Source of the DNA: an uncultured Mycoplasmatota bacterium
GTDB taxonomy: Bacteria; Bacillota_I; Bacilli_A; RF39; UBA660
Length of the DNA stretch: 32,316 nucleotides
Reading direction: 5' to 3'
Assembly: GCA_946413985.1 (NCBI GenBank)
Contig: CAMKMS010000011.1
Location: 1-32,316, forward strand
Shown: positions 18,233 to 27,756 of the stretch, piece after piece
How positions within the stretch are numbered: the stretch's first letter is position 1
Layout of the letters: each line of letters opens with the position of its first letter
Notes under the pieces: model-generated
Database searches by the model: none
What the model was told of the DNA's origin: nothing
The model's input: the letters and a program-made list of their open reading frames with translations, nothing else
Program-made: the position numbers and the translations under genes

Positions 18233-19873
18233 CTAATTTTTAGCTTTCTTTTTAAACTTATTTATTATTCTATCTATAAATTCTTTACCAAATACATCAG
18301 TTAATAATCCATTTCTATATGATATTAGAATAAATAATCCACCACTTACTATTGCGTAAATTAGACATCTTAAGAATGCAAATATTCTGCTGTCTAAAGT
18401 ATTGTAATTTATTAGGTAACTTAATAAATACATTGATGCACACATACATACTAATGGAATAAATAATTTTTTTATTAAACTTAGTATTTCTATAAATTTG
18501 ATTTTATAATCTTTTTTAAGCACTCTAAGTGCAATAATAAATGATCCTAAATATCCAATTAATGTTGCAACAATAGTACCATAGTAAGCGCTTATACCAA
18601 TTTTATCAAATAATATCATAAGTGGTATATCTAGAATTGCATTTATAATAAAACCAACGATTGTATTTAAATAAACATATTTAAATTTATTTAAACTTTG
18701 TAATATCATATTAAGTACAATATGTAAAGAAGCAAATAGGGAAGCAAATACTAGTAATCTTAGTATTCCACCTCCATATATACTTTTCCCATAGAACATA
18801 TAATATATTGGATTACTTAGATATGCTATTCCAATAGAAATAGGTAAACCAACTACAATTATAATATTAATGGAATCAATTATTCTACGATTTACTTCTT
18901 TATAATCTTTTCTAACATTACTATCAACTATATTTGGTATTAAACTTGAACTAAGTCCTATTGCAAGAGAGTTAATTATCATACATATTTTAACTCCCCA
19001 TGTAGAAATAATACTAGATATTAATTCACTTTCACTTGCAGTATATCCTAGTTTGTATAGACCTTTTATAATTAAAGTCATATCAGTAAGTCCGTATATA
19101 TCAGTAGCTATACTAACAATTATAAATGGAATAGAGTATTTAATTATTTTTTTAATAATATCTTTATTTGAAATAACTTGTTCTTTTATATTACTTTCTT
19201 TAATAAACTCATTTTTATTTTTATGTAGTTTTATTAACAAATAAATTGCTGCAACTAAACCTCCAAAGAATGCACCTGATACTGCAACAGCAACACCAGT
19301 ACTAACACTTTTATTTAATATATTAATTGTTATATAAGATCCAAATAATATAATAGCAATTCTAATTACTTGTTCAAATACTTGACTATATGAAGTGGGT
19401 GCTATATATTTATGTCCTTGTAAATATCCTCTTAAAACTGATAGGTAAGGAATAATTAATAAACAAAATGAGATTGTTCTAATAACTAGGACAACATCAT
19501 TGATAGAGTTTCCTCCTTCAATATTACCAATTATTAGATATGCAAATCCTTCAGCAAATACAAACATTAAGAAAAATGTAATAATTGATACCATAAACAT
19601 TACTTTTTTAGCAAGCGAATAACATTTTTCTTTTGTTTTGAACATCTCAAGAGCATTGTATTCACTAACCATTTTACTTATTGCAAGCGGAATACCAGCA
19701 GTACAAATATTTAAAAATAAATTATAAACATTGTATGCATAACTATATAGTGTTCCACCATCTTCTCCAATGATTTTATAAAATGGAATACCATATAATG
19801 CTCCCATTACTTTAACTATTATTATGGCTAATGTTGCAATAAATGTTCCTTCTAAAAAACTGTTTTTTTTCAT
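18233..19873 (-). CDS. SpoVB/MurJ-like polysaccharide biosynthesis flippase (MOP superfamily)
   Basis: ~14-TM profile; GTFIATLAIIIVKVMGALYGIPFYKIIGEDGGTLYSYAYNVYNLFLNICTAGIPLAISKMV. Confidence 0.92.
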   Translation of the reverse strand: MKKNSFLEGTFIATLAIIIVKVMGALYGIPFYKIIGEDGGTLYSYAYNVYNLFLNICTAGIPLAISKMVSEYNALEMFKTKEKCYSLAKKVMFMVSIITFFLMFVFAEGFAYLIIGNIEGGNSINDVVLVIRTISFCLLIIPYLSVLRGYLQGHKYIAPTSYSQVFEQVIRIAIILFGSYITINILNKSVSTGVAVAVSGAFFGGLVAAIYLLIKLHKNKNEFIKESNIKEQVISNKDIIKKIIKYSIPFIIVSIATDIYGLTDMTLIIKGLYKLGYTASESELISSIISTWGVKICMIINSLAIGLSSSLIPNIVDSNVRKDYKEVNRRIIDSINIIIVVGLPISIGIAYLSNPIYYMFYGKSIYGGGILRLLVFASLFASLHIVLNMILQSLNKFKYVYLNTIVGFIINAILDIPLMILFDKIGISAYYGTIVATLIGYLGSFIIALRVLKKDYKIKFIEILSLIKKLFIPLVCMCASMYLLSYLINYNTLDSRIFAFLRCLIYAIVSGGLFILISYRNGLLTDVFGKEFIDRIINKFKKKAKN

Positions 19874-19881
19874 TATAACTC

Positions 19882-20880
19882 CTAAATATCCATATATTTT
19901 TTGAAATTTGGAAGATCTCCTGTTTTTATACCACTAATACTAGGTTTGACTTGGAATATACCACTAAATGGATTACCTTCAATTAATACAGGACCATTTT
20001 GACTAATTGCAATATCCCAACCAATGTATCTTACTTTATTATTAACTTTACCAACTTCTTGTATTAATTCTTTTACTTCTTTAAACATAGGTATTTTAAA
20101 TCCAACTATTTTAGTTTTACTAATTGGGTGATTTTCAAATATATTTCCTTTTTCATCAATGGCTGGTACGAAAACAACACCATCATCATCAACAAATGTA
20201 TACATTCCACCACTACTAAAATTATCTACATGACCACCATTTCCAATTTTTAAAATTGTTTTTAATATATGTACTCCATTATCATCTAAAAATGTGATAA
20301 TTCTTAATGTATTTACACTCTTATCATATAATTTGTTCATTTCTTTATGTTGAATTAAATATTCTTCAACAAGAATTAAATTATCATTTTTAAGGTTATT
20401 ATATAATTCATCTATATTAGTATTATTATCAATAGAAATAACTTGTATTCCTTTACCACCAGTTCCATTAGGAATTTTACAAATTATTTTATTGTGCTTT
20501 TTTAGGAAATTTTTAAATTCATTAACTGAAGATGTATTTAAATCAATGTAATCTCTTTTTAAATATTGTTTATACATATTATTAAAAATAATCTTATCAT
20601 CAAATTTTTCCATTTCTTCTTTATCATTATATTTTTTAACGATATTATTATTTATATAAGCTGTTATATATGTTTTTCTTTCTTCATCATTTAATAAATA
20701 AAACTCAAATTCAAAATAATCCATATAACCATTACCATATTTTATTACAGTTCTGATTATATCGAAAAATATAAAAATTCTGCTTTTTTTGGTTTTTTTA
20801 TGAATTTCATTAATAATAGAGAAGAAATTTTTATATTGAAAACCTCTAATCTTTCTAAAGACAAATTTAATTTTTTTCAT
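19882..20880 (-). CDS. Sugar-transfer-associated ATP-grasp protein
   Basis: CKIPNGTGGKGIQVI, LVEEYLIQHKEMNKLYDKSVNTLRIITF, YIGWDIAISQNGPVLIEGNPFSG motifs. Confidence 0.85.
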   Translation of the reverse strand: MKKIKFVFRKIRGFQYKNFFSIINEIHKKTKKSRIFIFFDIIRTVIKYGNGYMDYFEFEFYLLNDEERKTYITAYINNNIVKKYNDKEEMEKFDDKIIFNNMYKQYLKRDYIDLNTSSVNEFKNFLKKHNKIICKIPNGTGGKGIQVISIDNNTNIDELYNNLKNDNLILVEEYLIQHKEMNKLYDKSVNTLRIITFLDDNGVHILKTILKIGNGGHVDNFSSGGMYTFVDDDGVVFVPAIDEKGNIFENHPISKTKIVGFKIPMFKEVKELIQEVGKVNNKVRYIGWDIAISQNGPVLIEGNPFSGIFQVKPSISGIKTGDLPNFKKYMDI

Positions 20881-20896
20881 ATTTCATCACACTATT

Positions 20897-20925
20897 ATTA
20901 TACATACAAATTTTGTATAAATCAA
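20897..20925 (-). promoter_or_regulatory. Sigma-A type promoter for the ATP-grasp gene
   Basis: On minus strand TTGATT - 17 nt - TATAAT. Confidence 0.65.
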
Positions 20926-20940
20926 AAACAATTAATAAAT

Positions 20941-21039
20941 AAAAAAAGATTAAGTGTAAACTTAATCCAAGGTAAATCAAATAAATATTTGATTTTTTTC
21001 GAGTGAAAACATGTAATTTTGACTTTTTCAACATTACGT
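20941..21039 (-). ncRNA. Candidate ~100-nt structured RNA, minus strand
   Basis: Extended -10 TGATATAAT on minus strand (plus coordinates 21046-21054), three successive inverted repeats, last one (GATTAAG-tttaca-CTTAATC) followed by TTTTTTT. Confidence 0.4.
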
Positions 21040-21129
21040 TTTTGTATTATATCATAAAAAATATAAAATTACAACCCTTAACTTAATGTGCTTTACATTG
21101 TATAATATATATAATAGGAGGAGGATTTT

Positions 21130-24100
21130 ATGAATAAAATCTTTAAAAAACTTTTAATTCTAGTTGCATTTATGCTATTTGTACCAAGCATTTTTGCATT
21201 AGAATTAACAGAAGATTTAACTTTAGAAGATGATTCTACAGAATGCTATTTAGTAAAAAGGGAAAGTGATATTACTTTAAATTTAAATGGACATAATATT
21301 ACTTGTGCTGATATGGATGCAATTTATGTAGAAAATGGTGCAAAATTAACAATAGAAGGAGAAGGAGTTATAACATCAACAAAAAGTAATTATGCAGCAT
21401 TATTTAATAATGGCTCAGTAATTTTAAATGGTGGAACATTAAAAGCTGATGACTCTGTTACACATTATTGTGCAATATTAAATCATGGTGTTATGTCTAT
21501 TAACGAAGAAGCTACTGTTTTACAAGTTAATTATGATAATTCTGCTTCTTTAATAGATAATGGGTATTATGATTATGAAAGTAGAAATGAAAGACTAGGA
21601 TATGTTGTTAATACTGGAATGGCTGAGCCAACATTAATAATAAATGGTGGACTTTTTGATGGTGGTGGAAACACTATTAAAAATGTTGATGCAGGTATTT
21701 TGACTATTCATGATGGTCATTTTGTAAATAATATTCAGGTTGCTGTAATGAATTGGAATGTAGCAACTATCACTGGTGGAACATTTGAAGTCCCAACAGG
21801 AAATGATAAAACTACTTTATTTGATGGATCATATGCAAATAATATTGATAAAGGAATTCTAAATATTACAGGGGGAACATTCAATGGTGAATATATTATT
21901 GAATTTATGACTGGGAAAGTAAAAGCTGCCAAGGTAACAATTAAAGATGGAATTTTTAATTCATCAGTAGCTTTTGTTAATCCAAAAGAATCAGAAAGTG
22001 TTACTAGACCATCATGGAGTGATGTTGGTACTACTAGTATTACAGGTGGAGTTTTTACTGATGTAAATATAGAACCAGATTATAAATATGGTTTAACTTC
22101 AATTGATAAAGATTATAATGAAGATGGGGTAAATGATTTACTTGTAATTCCTCCAGTTTCAATAGAATTGCCAATTGGTAAAACTTATGATACAGCATTA
22201 TCAACTGGTTTTATGGAAGATGGTACTTGGACATCTAGTAATTCTGGAATTGCTACTGTAAGTAAAGGTATTATTACAGCACATACTCCAGGAACAGCAC
22301 TAATTACAGTAAGATATGGTAATGATAAAAAAACATATGATGTTGAAGTTGTAAAAAATGGTATTAGTAAACCAACTTTAAGTAAGACAAAATATACATA
22401 TACTGGAGAGTCAATTGTTCCAGAAGTAACTGGATATATTGAAGAATTAATGAATGTAGAAGGTGATGTAGAAGCATCATTAGTTGGTCAAAATGAAATA
22501 GTTTATTCATTAAAGGATACTGATAACTATACGTGGGATGATGGCTCAACAAATGATGTAGTATTAAATTGGGAAATAGAAAAAGCAAAAATAGAAAAAC
22601 CAGAGCTTTCTAATACATCATTTGGTTATACTGGTAAAGATATTACACCAGAATTTATTGGATATAATCCAGATTTAATGGATATGTCTGGGGATACAAA
22701 TGCTAAGCTTATAGGAGAATATGAAATAGTAATTGGTCTTGTTGATACTGATAATTATGAATGGGCTGATGGAAAAGTAGATGATGTCCAATATAGTTGG
22801 GAGATTACAAAAGCTAAAGTTTCAATACCAGAACTTTCTTTAACTTCATATAGTTATACTGGTGAAGAAATCACACCGGAATTTATGGGATATGATCCTG
22901 ATTTAATGATAATGTCAGGAGATACAAATGGCCTTATTACTGGCAATTATGAAATAGTAATTGGCCTTAAAGATGTAAATAATTATGAGTGGGCTGATGG
23001 AAAAGTAGCTGATATAGAATATGGATGGACAATTGTAAAAGCAAAACTTCCAAAACCAACATTAACAAAAGTTAATTATGCATATACTGGAAAAGCTATA
23101 TCACCAGAAGTAAATGGATATGATAGTAGTTTAATTGTTGTAGAAGGTGATGTAGAAAAAACAGCAGTTGGTGAGTATGAAATAATTTTCTCATTAAAAG
23201 ATAATAAAAATTATGAATGGGAAAATGGAAGAATATCTGATGTTGCATTAGATTGGAATATAATTAAAGCAGTTATTGCTAAACCAACATTAACAACAAC
23301 AAGCTTCACATATAGCGGCAGTGAAATAACACCAGAAGTTAGTGGATTTGATGCTGAGATAATGAATGCATCTGGTGAAGAAAAAGCAACTGTAGTTGGA
23401 TCTTATTCTATAGTTTATGAATTAAAAGATGTTGATAATTATGAGTGGGTAGATGGTGGAGTTAATAATGTTACTCTTAATTGGAGTATTAAAAAAGCTA
23501 GTCTAGTAAAACCAACATTAACAACAACAAGTTATGCATATAGTGGTAATGAAATAACACCAGAAGTAAATGGATATGATAGTCTTACTATGAGTGTAAG
23601 TGGTGAAGAAAAGGCAACTTTAGTAGGAACTTATACAATGGTTTATGAACTAAAAGATGTAAATAATTATGAGTGGTCAGATGGTGGAGTTGCAAGTGTT
23701 TCTCTTAATTGGAGTATTAATAAAGTAAAAGTTATAAAACCTTCAATAGAAGAGGCAATTTTCACATATGATGGTGAAGAACATATTCTAGAATTAAATG
23801 ATTATGATAATACATTAGTGACAATGACTGGTAAAACTTCTGCAACAAATGCAGGTGATTATCAATTAGTATTTGCATTAAAAGATACTGATAATTATGA
23901 ATGGAATGATGGAAAAGTTACAGATGTTACTTTAGGATGGCAAATATTAAAAGCAAAATTAGCAAAACCTACATTAAAAACTAAGAATTATGCTTATACT
24001 GGAGAAGAAATATCACCAGAAATAAATGGATTAGATGAAAACTTAATGAAATTGGGTGGTATTACACTAGGATCACCAGTTGGTAAATATGTAGCTAAGG

Positions 24101-25257
24101 TATCACTTATTGATAAAGATAATTATGAATGGGCTGATGGTTCAGTTAATGATGTTGAACTTGAATGGGTTATTACATTCAAAACACCAGAATTAACTGC
24201 AACATCAACATATAATTCAGTTAAACTTAAATGGAGTAATGTTGATGGCTCTACCGGATATCAAGTATATAAATGTAATAGCAAAGGCGCTTCTTGTACA
24301 AAATTAACTACAACAACTAAATTATCTTATACTGATAAAGATTTAACATTTAATAAAAAATATTATTATAAAGTAAGATCATACAAAAAAGAGGATGGCT
24401 CTACTATTTATGGAAAATTCTCTGATTTAGTTGCAATCAAGACTGCTTTAGGTAAAGCAAAGATTACAGTTTCTACAGATAGATACAGAAATATACTTAT
24501 TGAATGGAAAAATGTAAGTGGTGCTCAAAGATATTATGTTTATAGATGTAATGAAGATGGTAAAGACTGTGAATATATGGGATTTGCTTATGATAATGAT
24601 TTTATAAATACTACTGCAAAAGAAGGTGTTACTTATATTTATAAAGTTAGAACTTATAGAGCAGGTGTTTATGGTAAATATTCAGATGGAGTAGTTGGAT
24701 TAAGATTAGATGATACTATTAAATATACTATTAAGAATACTGCATATAAAGTTAATACAATAAAAATCAATAATGTTGAAACAGCTACAAAGTATTATAT
24801 TTATAAATCTACATCTAAAAATGGAACTTATACTAAAATCAAGACAGTAAAAGCTACTGGAAATAATATTGTATTTAAAGATAAAGATGTATCATTTAAT
24901 AGTACATATTATTATAAAGTAAAAATTAATAATGACGTAAATGATAGTGATTTTAGTGCTATAAAAAGTGTTACAACAAATAAATTAGCAGTACCAAAAT
25001 TCGAAGTAAGTACTAGTGGTTCTTATGTAACAATTGATATTAATAGTGTTAGCGGTGCTACAGGATATCAAATACTATATTCAACTGATGGAGAAGAGTA
25101 TAGTACTTTAGTTAAAACTAAAAACACAAGTTACGATAAAAAGCTAGGTGATGATAGTTATTATATTAAGATAAGGGCTTACAGAAAAGAAGGTTCTAAT
25201 TATTATTATAGTAATTATTCAAAAGTATATGAATTTGATATATTAGGTGAAAAATAA
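21130..25257 (+). CDS. Large secreted repeat protein: signal peptide, beta-helix-like N-terminus, Big2-like domain, eight ~76-aa repeats, FN3-like tail
   Basis: KKLLILVAFMLFVPSIFA signal; NGG/ITGGTF rungs; repeats with YTGEEITPE...LKDxDNYEWxDG; C-terminal YKVRSY FN3-like units. Confidence 0.88.
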   Translation: MNKIFKKLLILVAFMLFVPSIFALELTEDLTLEDDSTECYLVKRESDITLNLNGHNITCADMDAIYVENGAKLTIEGEGVITSTKSNYAALFNNGSVILNGGTLKADDSVTHYCAILNHGVMSINEEATVLQVNYDNSASLIDNGYYDYESRNERLGYVVNTGMAEPTLIINGGLFDGGGNTIKNVDAGILTIHDGHFVNNIQVAVMNWNVATITGGTFEVPTGNDKTTLFDGSYANNIDKGILNITGGTFNGEYIIEFMTGKVKAAKVTIKDGIFNSSVAFVNPKESESVTRPSWSDVGTTSITGGVFTDVNIEPDYKYGLTSIDKDYNEDGVNDLLVIPPVSIELPIGKTYDTALSTGFMEDGTWTSSNSGIATVSKGIITAHTPGTALITVRYGNDKKTYDVEVVKNGISKPTLSKTKYTYTGESIVPEVTGYIEELMNVEGDVEASLVGQNEIVYSLKDTDNYTWDDGSTNDVVLNWEIEKAKIEKPELSNTSFGYTGKDITPEFIGYNPDLMDMSGDTNAKLIGEYEIVIGLVDTDNYEWADGKVDDVQYSWEITKAKVSIPELSLTSYSYTGEEITPEFMGYDPDLMIMSGDTNGLITGNYEIVIGLKDVNNYEWADGKVADIEYGWTIVKAKLPKPTLTKVNYAYTGKAISPEVNGYDSSLIVVEGDVEKTAVGEYEIIFSLKDNKNYEWENGRISDVALDWNIIKAVIAKPTLTTTSFTYSGSEITPEVSGFDAEIMNASGEEKATVVGSYSIVYELKDVDNYEWVDGGVNNVTLNWSIKKASLVKPTLTTTSYAYSGNEITPEVNGYDSLTMSVSGEEKATLVGTYTMVYELKDVNNYEWSDGGVASVSLNWSINKVKVIKPSIEEAIFTYDGEEHILELNDYDNTLVTMTGKTSATNAGDYQLVFALKDTDNYEWNDGKVTDVTLGWQILKAKLAKPTLKTKNYAYTGEEISPEINGLDENLMKLGGITLGSPVGKYVAKVSLIDKDNYEWADGSVNDVELEWVITFKTPELTATSTYNSVKLKWSNVDGSTGYQVYKCNSKGASCTKLTTTTKLSYTDKDLTFNKKYYYKVRSYKKEDGSTIYGKFSDLVAIKTALGKAKITVSTDRYRNILIEWKNVSGAQRYYVYRCNEDGKDCEYMGFAYDNDFINTTAKEGVTYIYKVRTYRAGVYGKYSDGVVGLRLDDTIKYTIKNTAYKVNTIKINNVETATKYYIYKSTSKNGTYTKIKTVKATGNNIVFKDKDVSFNSTYYYKVKINNDVNDSDFSAIKSVTTNKLAVPKFEVSTSGSYVTIDINSVSGATGYQILYSTDGEEYSTLVKTKNTSYDKKLGDDSYYIKIRAYRKEGSNYYYSNYSKVYEFDILGEK
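22369..24180 (+). repeat. Eight tandem 216-228 bp (72-76 aa) repeats within the secreted protein
   Basis: Seven 76-aa units plus one 72-aa unit (7x228 + 216 = 1812 bp), each starting K/I-P-x-L/I and carrying NYxWxDG or ENG. Confidence 0.9.
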
Positions 25258-25287
25258 AAAAGAGATTGCATTAGCAATCTTTTTTAT
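25258..25287. terminator. Bidirectional terminator
   Basis: AAAAAGAGATTGC-atta-GCAATCTTTTTT between convergent genes. Confidence 0.85.
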
Positions 25288-25290
25288 TAA

Positions 25291-25560
25291 TTAAATCATA
25301 TAAAAATTATCATTTGAAGTATCTTCTTTAGACATTTCAATTTTTTGAAGTCTCGAATCAAGATTTCTAACTTGTTTTTCAAGTCTATTAATTCTTTCTT
25401 CATATTCGTTATTTGAATTTTCTTGTGGTATAACATTTGGTCCATATGATTGATATTGAGTATTCATATTATATCCTTGAGGTGGTATAAACATACCAGG
25501 ATTATTATATCCTTCTTGAATATTTTGATAAAACATGTTTCTATTTTTCATATTAATCAC
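25291..25560 (-). CDS. Small Pro/Asn/Tyr-rich protein with C-terminal coiled coil
   Basis: PGMFIPPQGYNMNTQYQSYG then EYEERINRLEKQVRNLDSRLQKIE heptads; ggtgatt RBS region on minus strand. Confidence 0.6.
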   Translation of the reverse strand: MINMKNRNMFYQNIQEGYNNPGMFIPPQGYNMNTQYQSYGPNVIPQENSNNEYEERINRLEKQVRNLDSRLQKIEMSKEDTSNDNFYMI

Positions 25561-25619
25561 CTAATTTATTATATGACAAACATATAATATTAGTGTATAA
25601 TATTTACGAGGCGAAATGT

Positions 25620-26237
25620 ATGAGGTTAAAACATATAAAAAATGCAGAAACAATAATAGCAAGTTCACCTTATTTAGTGAAAGAGGCAAATAATTATAAG
25701 GGAAAGTGGAATAAAATGTTTGGTAATGAAAACCCAATTTATATTGAAATTGGCACAGGAAAAGGAAAATTCATTATCAGTTTAGCTATTGATAATCCTA
25801 ATATTAATTATATTGGTATTGAAAAATATGATAGTCCTTTAGTTAGCGCTGTTAAAAAATTAGATGGTATTAATATAAACAATTTAAAACTAATTTGTAT
25901 GGATGCATCAAATATAGAAAATGTATTTGATAAGGAGATTGATAAAATCTATTTAAATTTTTCTGATCCATGGCCTAAAAAAAGACATACTAAAAGAAGA
26001 CTATCTTCTCCATTGTTTTTAAGTAAATATGATAATATTTTTATAGATGTTAAAAGAATACAAATGAAAACAGATAACGATGATTTATTTGAGTATTCAC
26101 TTATGTCTTTTAGTGAAAATGGTTATAAAATTATAAAAAAAGACACATCATATATAGATAAATATACCACTGAATATGAAGATAAGTTTATTTCTTTAGG
26201 TAAAAATATTAATTATATATATGTTGAGAAAAAATAA
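25620..26237 (+). CDS. trmB: tRNA (guanine-N7-)-methyltransferase
   Basis: IYIEIGTGKGKFI, LNFSDPWPKKRHTKRRL; ATG 25620 preferred over track start 25593. Confidence 0.93.
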   Translation: MRLKHIKNAETIIASSPYLVKEANNYKGKWNKMFGNENPIYIEIGTGKGKFIISLAIDNPNINYIGIEKYDSPLVSAVKKLDGININNLKLICMDASNIENVFDKEIDKIYLNFSDPWPKKRHTKRRLSSPLFLSKYDNIFIDVKRIQMKTDNDDLFEYSLMSFSENGYKIIKKDTSYIDKYTTEYEDKFISLGKNINYIYVEKK

Positions 26238-26276
26238 ATATTTTGCTATAATTCTTATAGTATTGGAGTAAAAAAT

Positions 26277-26891
26277 ATGCTAAAAAAAATATTAATTATT
26301 GTTTGTTTATTTTTATTAGTAGGATGTAGTAATAATATTGATAAATTAACTTTAGAAGAAATAGTTGATTTATCAATAAATGAAGAAAATAATATGCATA
26401 ATACTAATAATAAAGGATATAGATATTATCTTCCTGCAGGGTTTACTATTAAGAAGAATTCTGATTTTAATCAAGAATTATTATCTCACAACAACATTTA
26501 TTACTTAAATATAGACATAGTTAGATATTATTATAAAACAGAAGATACTGCTGAAAGAGATATAACTGATTATAAATATTATTCATTTGAACATGATAAT
26601 AAGACTGGATACTTAAAAATAAGAAAAAATAATGACAACTTTTTTGTTGAGTTGTGTTATAATTATGCTATAATAGAAGTAGAGGTAGAAGAGAGTGAGC
26701 TTCGTTATGCTGTATCAAGAAGTATAACGATTCTAAAGTCAATAAGATATAATGATTTAGTTATTGAAAAGTATATCAATGATAATGATTTAGAATCTAG
26801 TGAGACTGTATATAAAATACCTGAACCTAAAGAGAAAGATGATTCAAGAAATATTTTACAATATATTGAAGAGTCTGAAAAGAGCGATTAA
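26277..26891 (+). CDS. Putative lipoprotein
   Basis: MLKKILIIVCLFLLVGCSNN lipobox LVGC. Confidence 0.8.
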   Translation: MLKKILIIVCLFLLVGCSNNIDKLTLEEIVDLSINEENNMHNTNNKGYRYYLPAGFTIKKNSDFNQELLSHNNIYYLNIDIVRYYYKTEDTAERDITDYKYYSFEHDNKTGYLKIRKNNDNFFVELCYNYAIIEVEVEESELRYAVSRSITILKSIRYNDLVIEKYINDNDLESSETVYKIPEPKEKDDSRNILQYIEESEKSD

Positions 26892-26914
26892 AGTTTGCAG
26901 AAAGAGGTGCGCTT

Positions 26915-27754
26915 ATGGGCGTTTTTAATAAGTTAAAAAGTATTTTTTACGATGAAGTAGTAGTAGAAGATGAAACACAAGAGTTAGATAAAGTAAGCAA
27001 AATTGTTAAAAAGGAAACATCTTCTAATGACGATGCTCCTAAAGTAGAAGAATTAAAATTTAAAACTATTGAAATGGATCCTGTTGAAGAAGAAAAGGAA
27101 GAGAAAAAAGAAGAAACTAAAGAAGAACCATTAAGTGATAGAGATTTATTTAGAAGTGAAAGATCATTTAATTTTGTAGATTGGGATAATGATGAAGAAG
27201 AAAAATTACCACCAAGAAAAAATGTGTTAGATGATACTTCAAGAGTAGTGAGAAGCACTGAACCTGCAAGAGATGATACACCTAAGGTATTTAAACCAAC
27301 TCCAGTTATTTCACCTATTTGGGGAGTTCTAGATAAGGATTATAAAAAAGATGAAATAAAGGAAAAAACTATTGGTAATGAAGCATTTTCTTCATCAATA
27401 ACAGAATATGATAATGTAAGAAGAAAAGCTTATGGTACTTTAGAAGATGAACTTGAAGATACTTTAAATAAAGTTTCTACAAAAGATATTAAAGATGCAT
27501 TGGATAAAGAGGAAGATAGTACTTTAGATTCCAGAACTGCAAAAATCGAAGATTTAATTGACAAAATTGATGAAGCAACAGATGAATTAGATAAGAATAT
27601 GTCAATAGAAGAAGCAGAAAATAATGTTAAGATAGATAATTTTGATGATGAAGATGAAGCCGAAGAAGAATTATCTAATAAAACATTAGCAGATAGTACA
27701 CTTGAACATGATTTATTTAATTTAATTGATTCAATGTATGATAAGGAGGAATAA
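26915..27754 (+). CDS. Acidic, low-complexity predicted disordered protein
   Basis: Good RBS (agaggtg), Asp/Glu/Lys-rich, no clear domain; tightly followed by DUF948/YtxH genes. Confidence 0.65.
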   Translation: MGVFNKLKSIFYDEVVVEDETQELDKVSKIVKKETSSNDDAPKVEELKFKTIEMDPVEEEKEEKKEETKEEPLSDRDLFRSERSFNFVDWDNDEEEKLPPRKNVLDDTSRVVRSTEPARDDTPKVFKPTPVISPIWGVLDKDYKKDEIKEKTIGNEAFSSSITEYDNVRRKAYGTLEDELEDTLNKVSTKDIKDALDKEEDSTLDSRTAKIEDLIDKIDEATDELDKNMSIEEAENNVKIDNFDDEDEAEEELSNKTLADSTLEHDLFNLIDSMYDKEE

Positions 27755-27756
27755 AA

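Noticed and set aside
20800-21006. Plus-strand 68-aa ORF
   Set aside because: Mostly antisense to the ATP-grasp 5' end and intergenic hairpins; no RBS or family features.
20875-21035. Minus-strand 50-60 aa open frame (MLKKSKLHVF...) across the candidate ncRNA
   Set aside because: No RBS, reads through hairpins and the ATP-grasp promoter; consistent with chance in AT-rich DNA.
22364-22588. Minus-strand 74-aa ORF and the similar 21735-21932 ORF
   Set aside because: Antisense within the repeat protein; no independent signals.
22369-24180. Possible CRISPR-like or direct-repeat DNA array
   Set aside because: Repeat period is a protein domain length (216-228 bp) in frame with diverged DNA; it is a coding repeat.
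26947-27258. Minus-strand 103-aa Ser-rich ORF
   Set aside because: Mirror image of an Asp/Glu-rich coding frame; low-complexity artefact.
26915-27754. SepF-like cell-division protein
   Set aside because: Only the first few residues are reminiscent; no SepF C-terminal fold sequence is evident.
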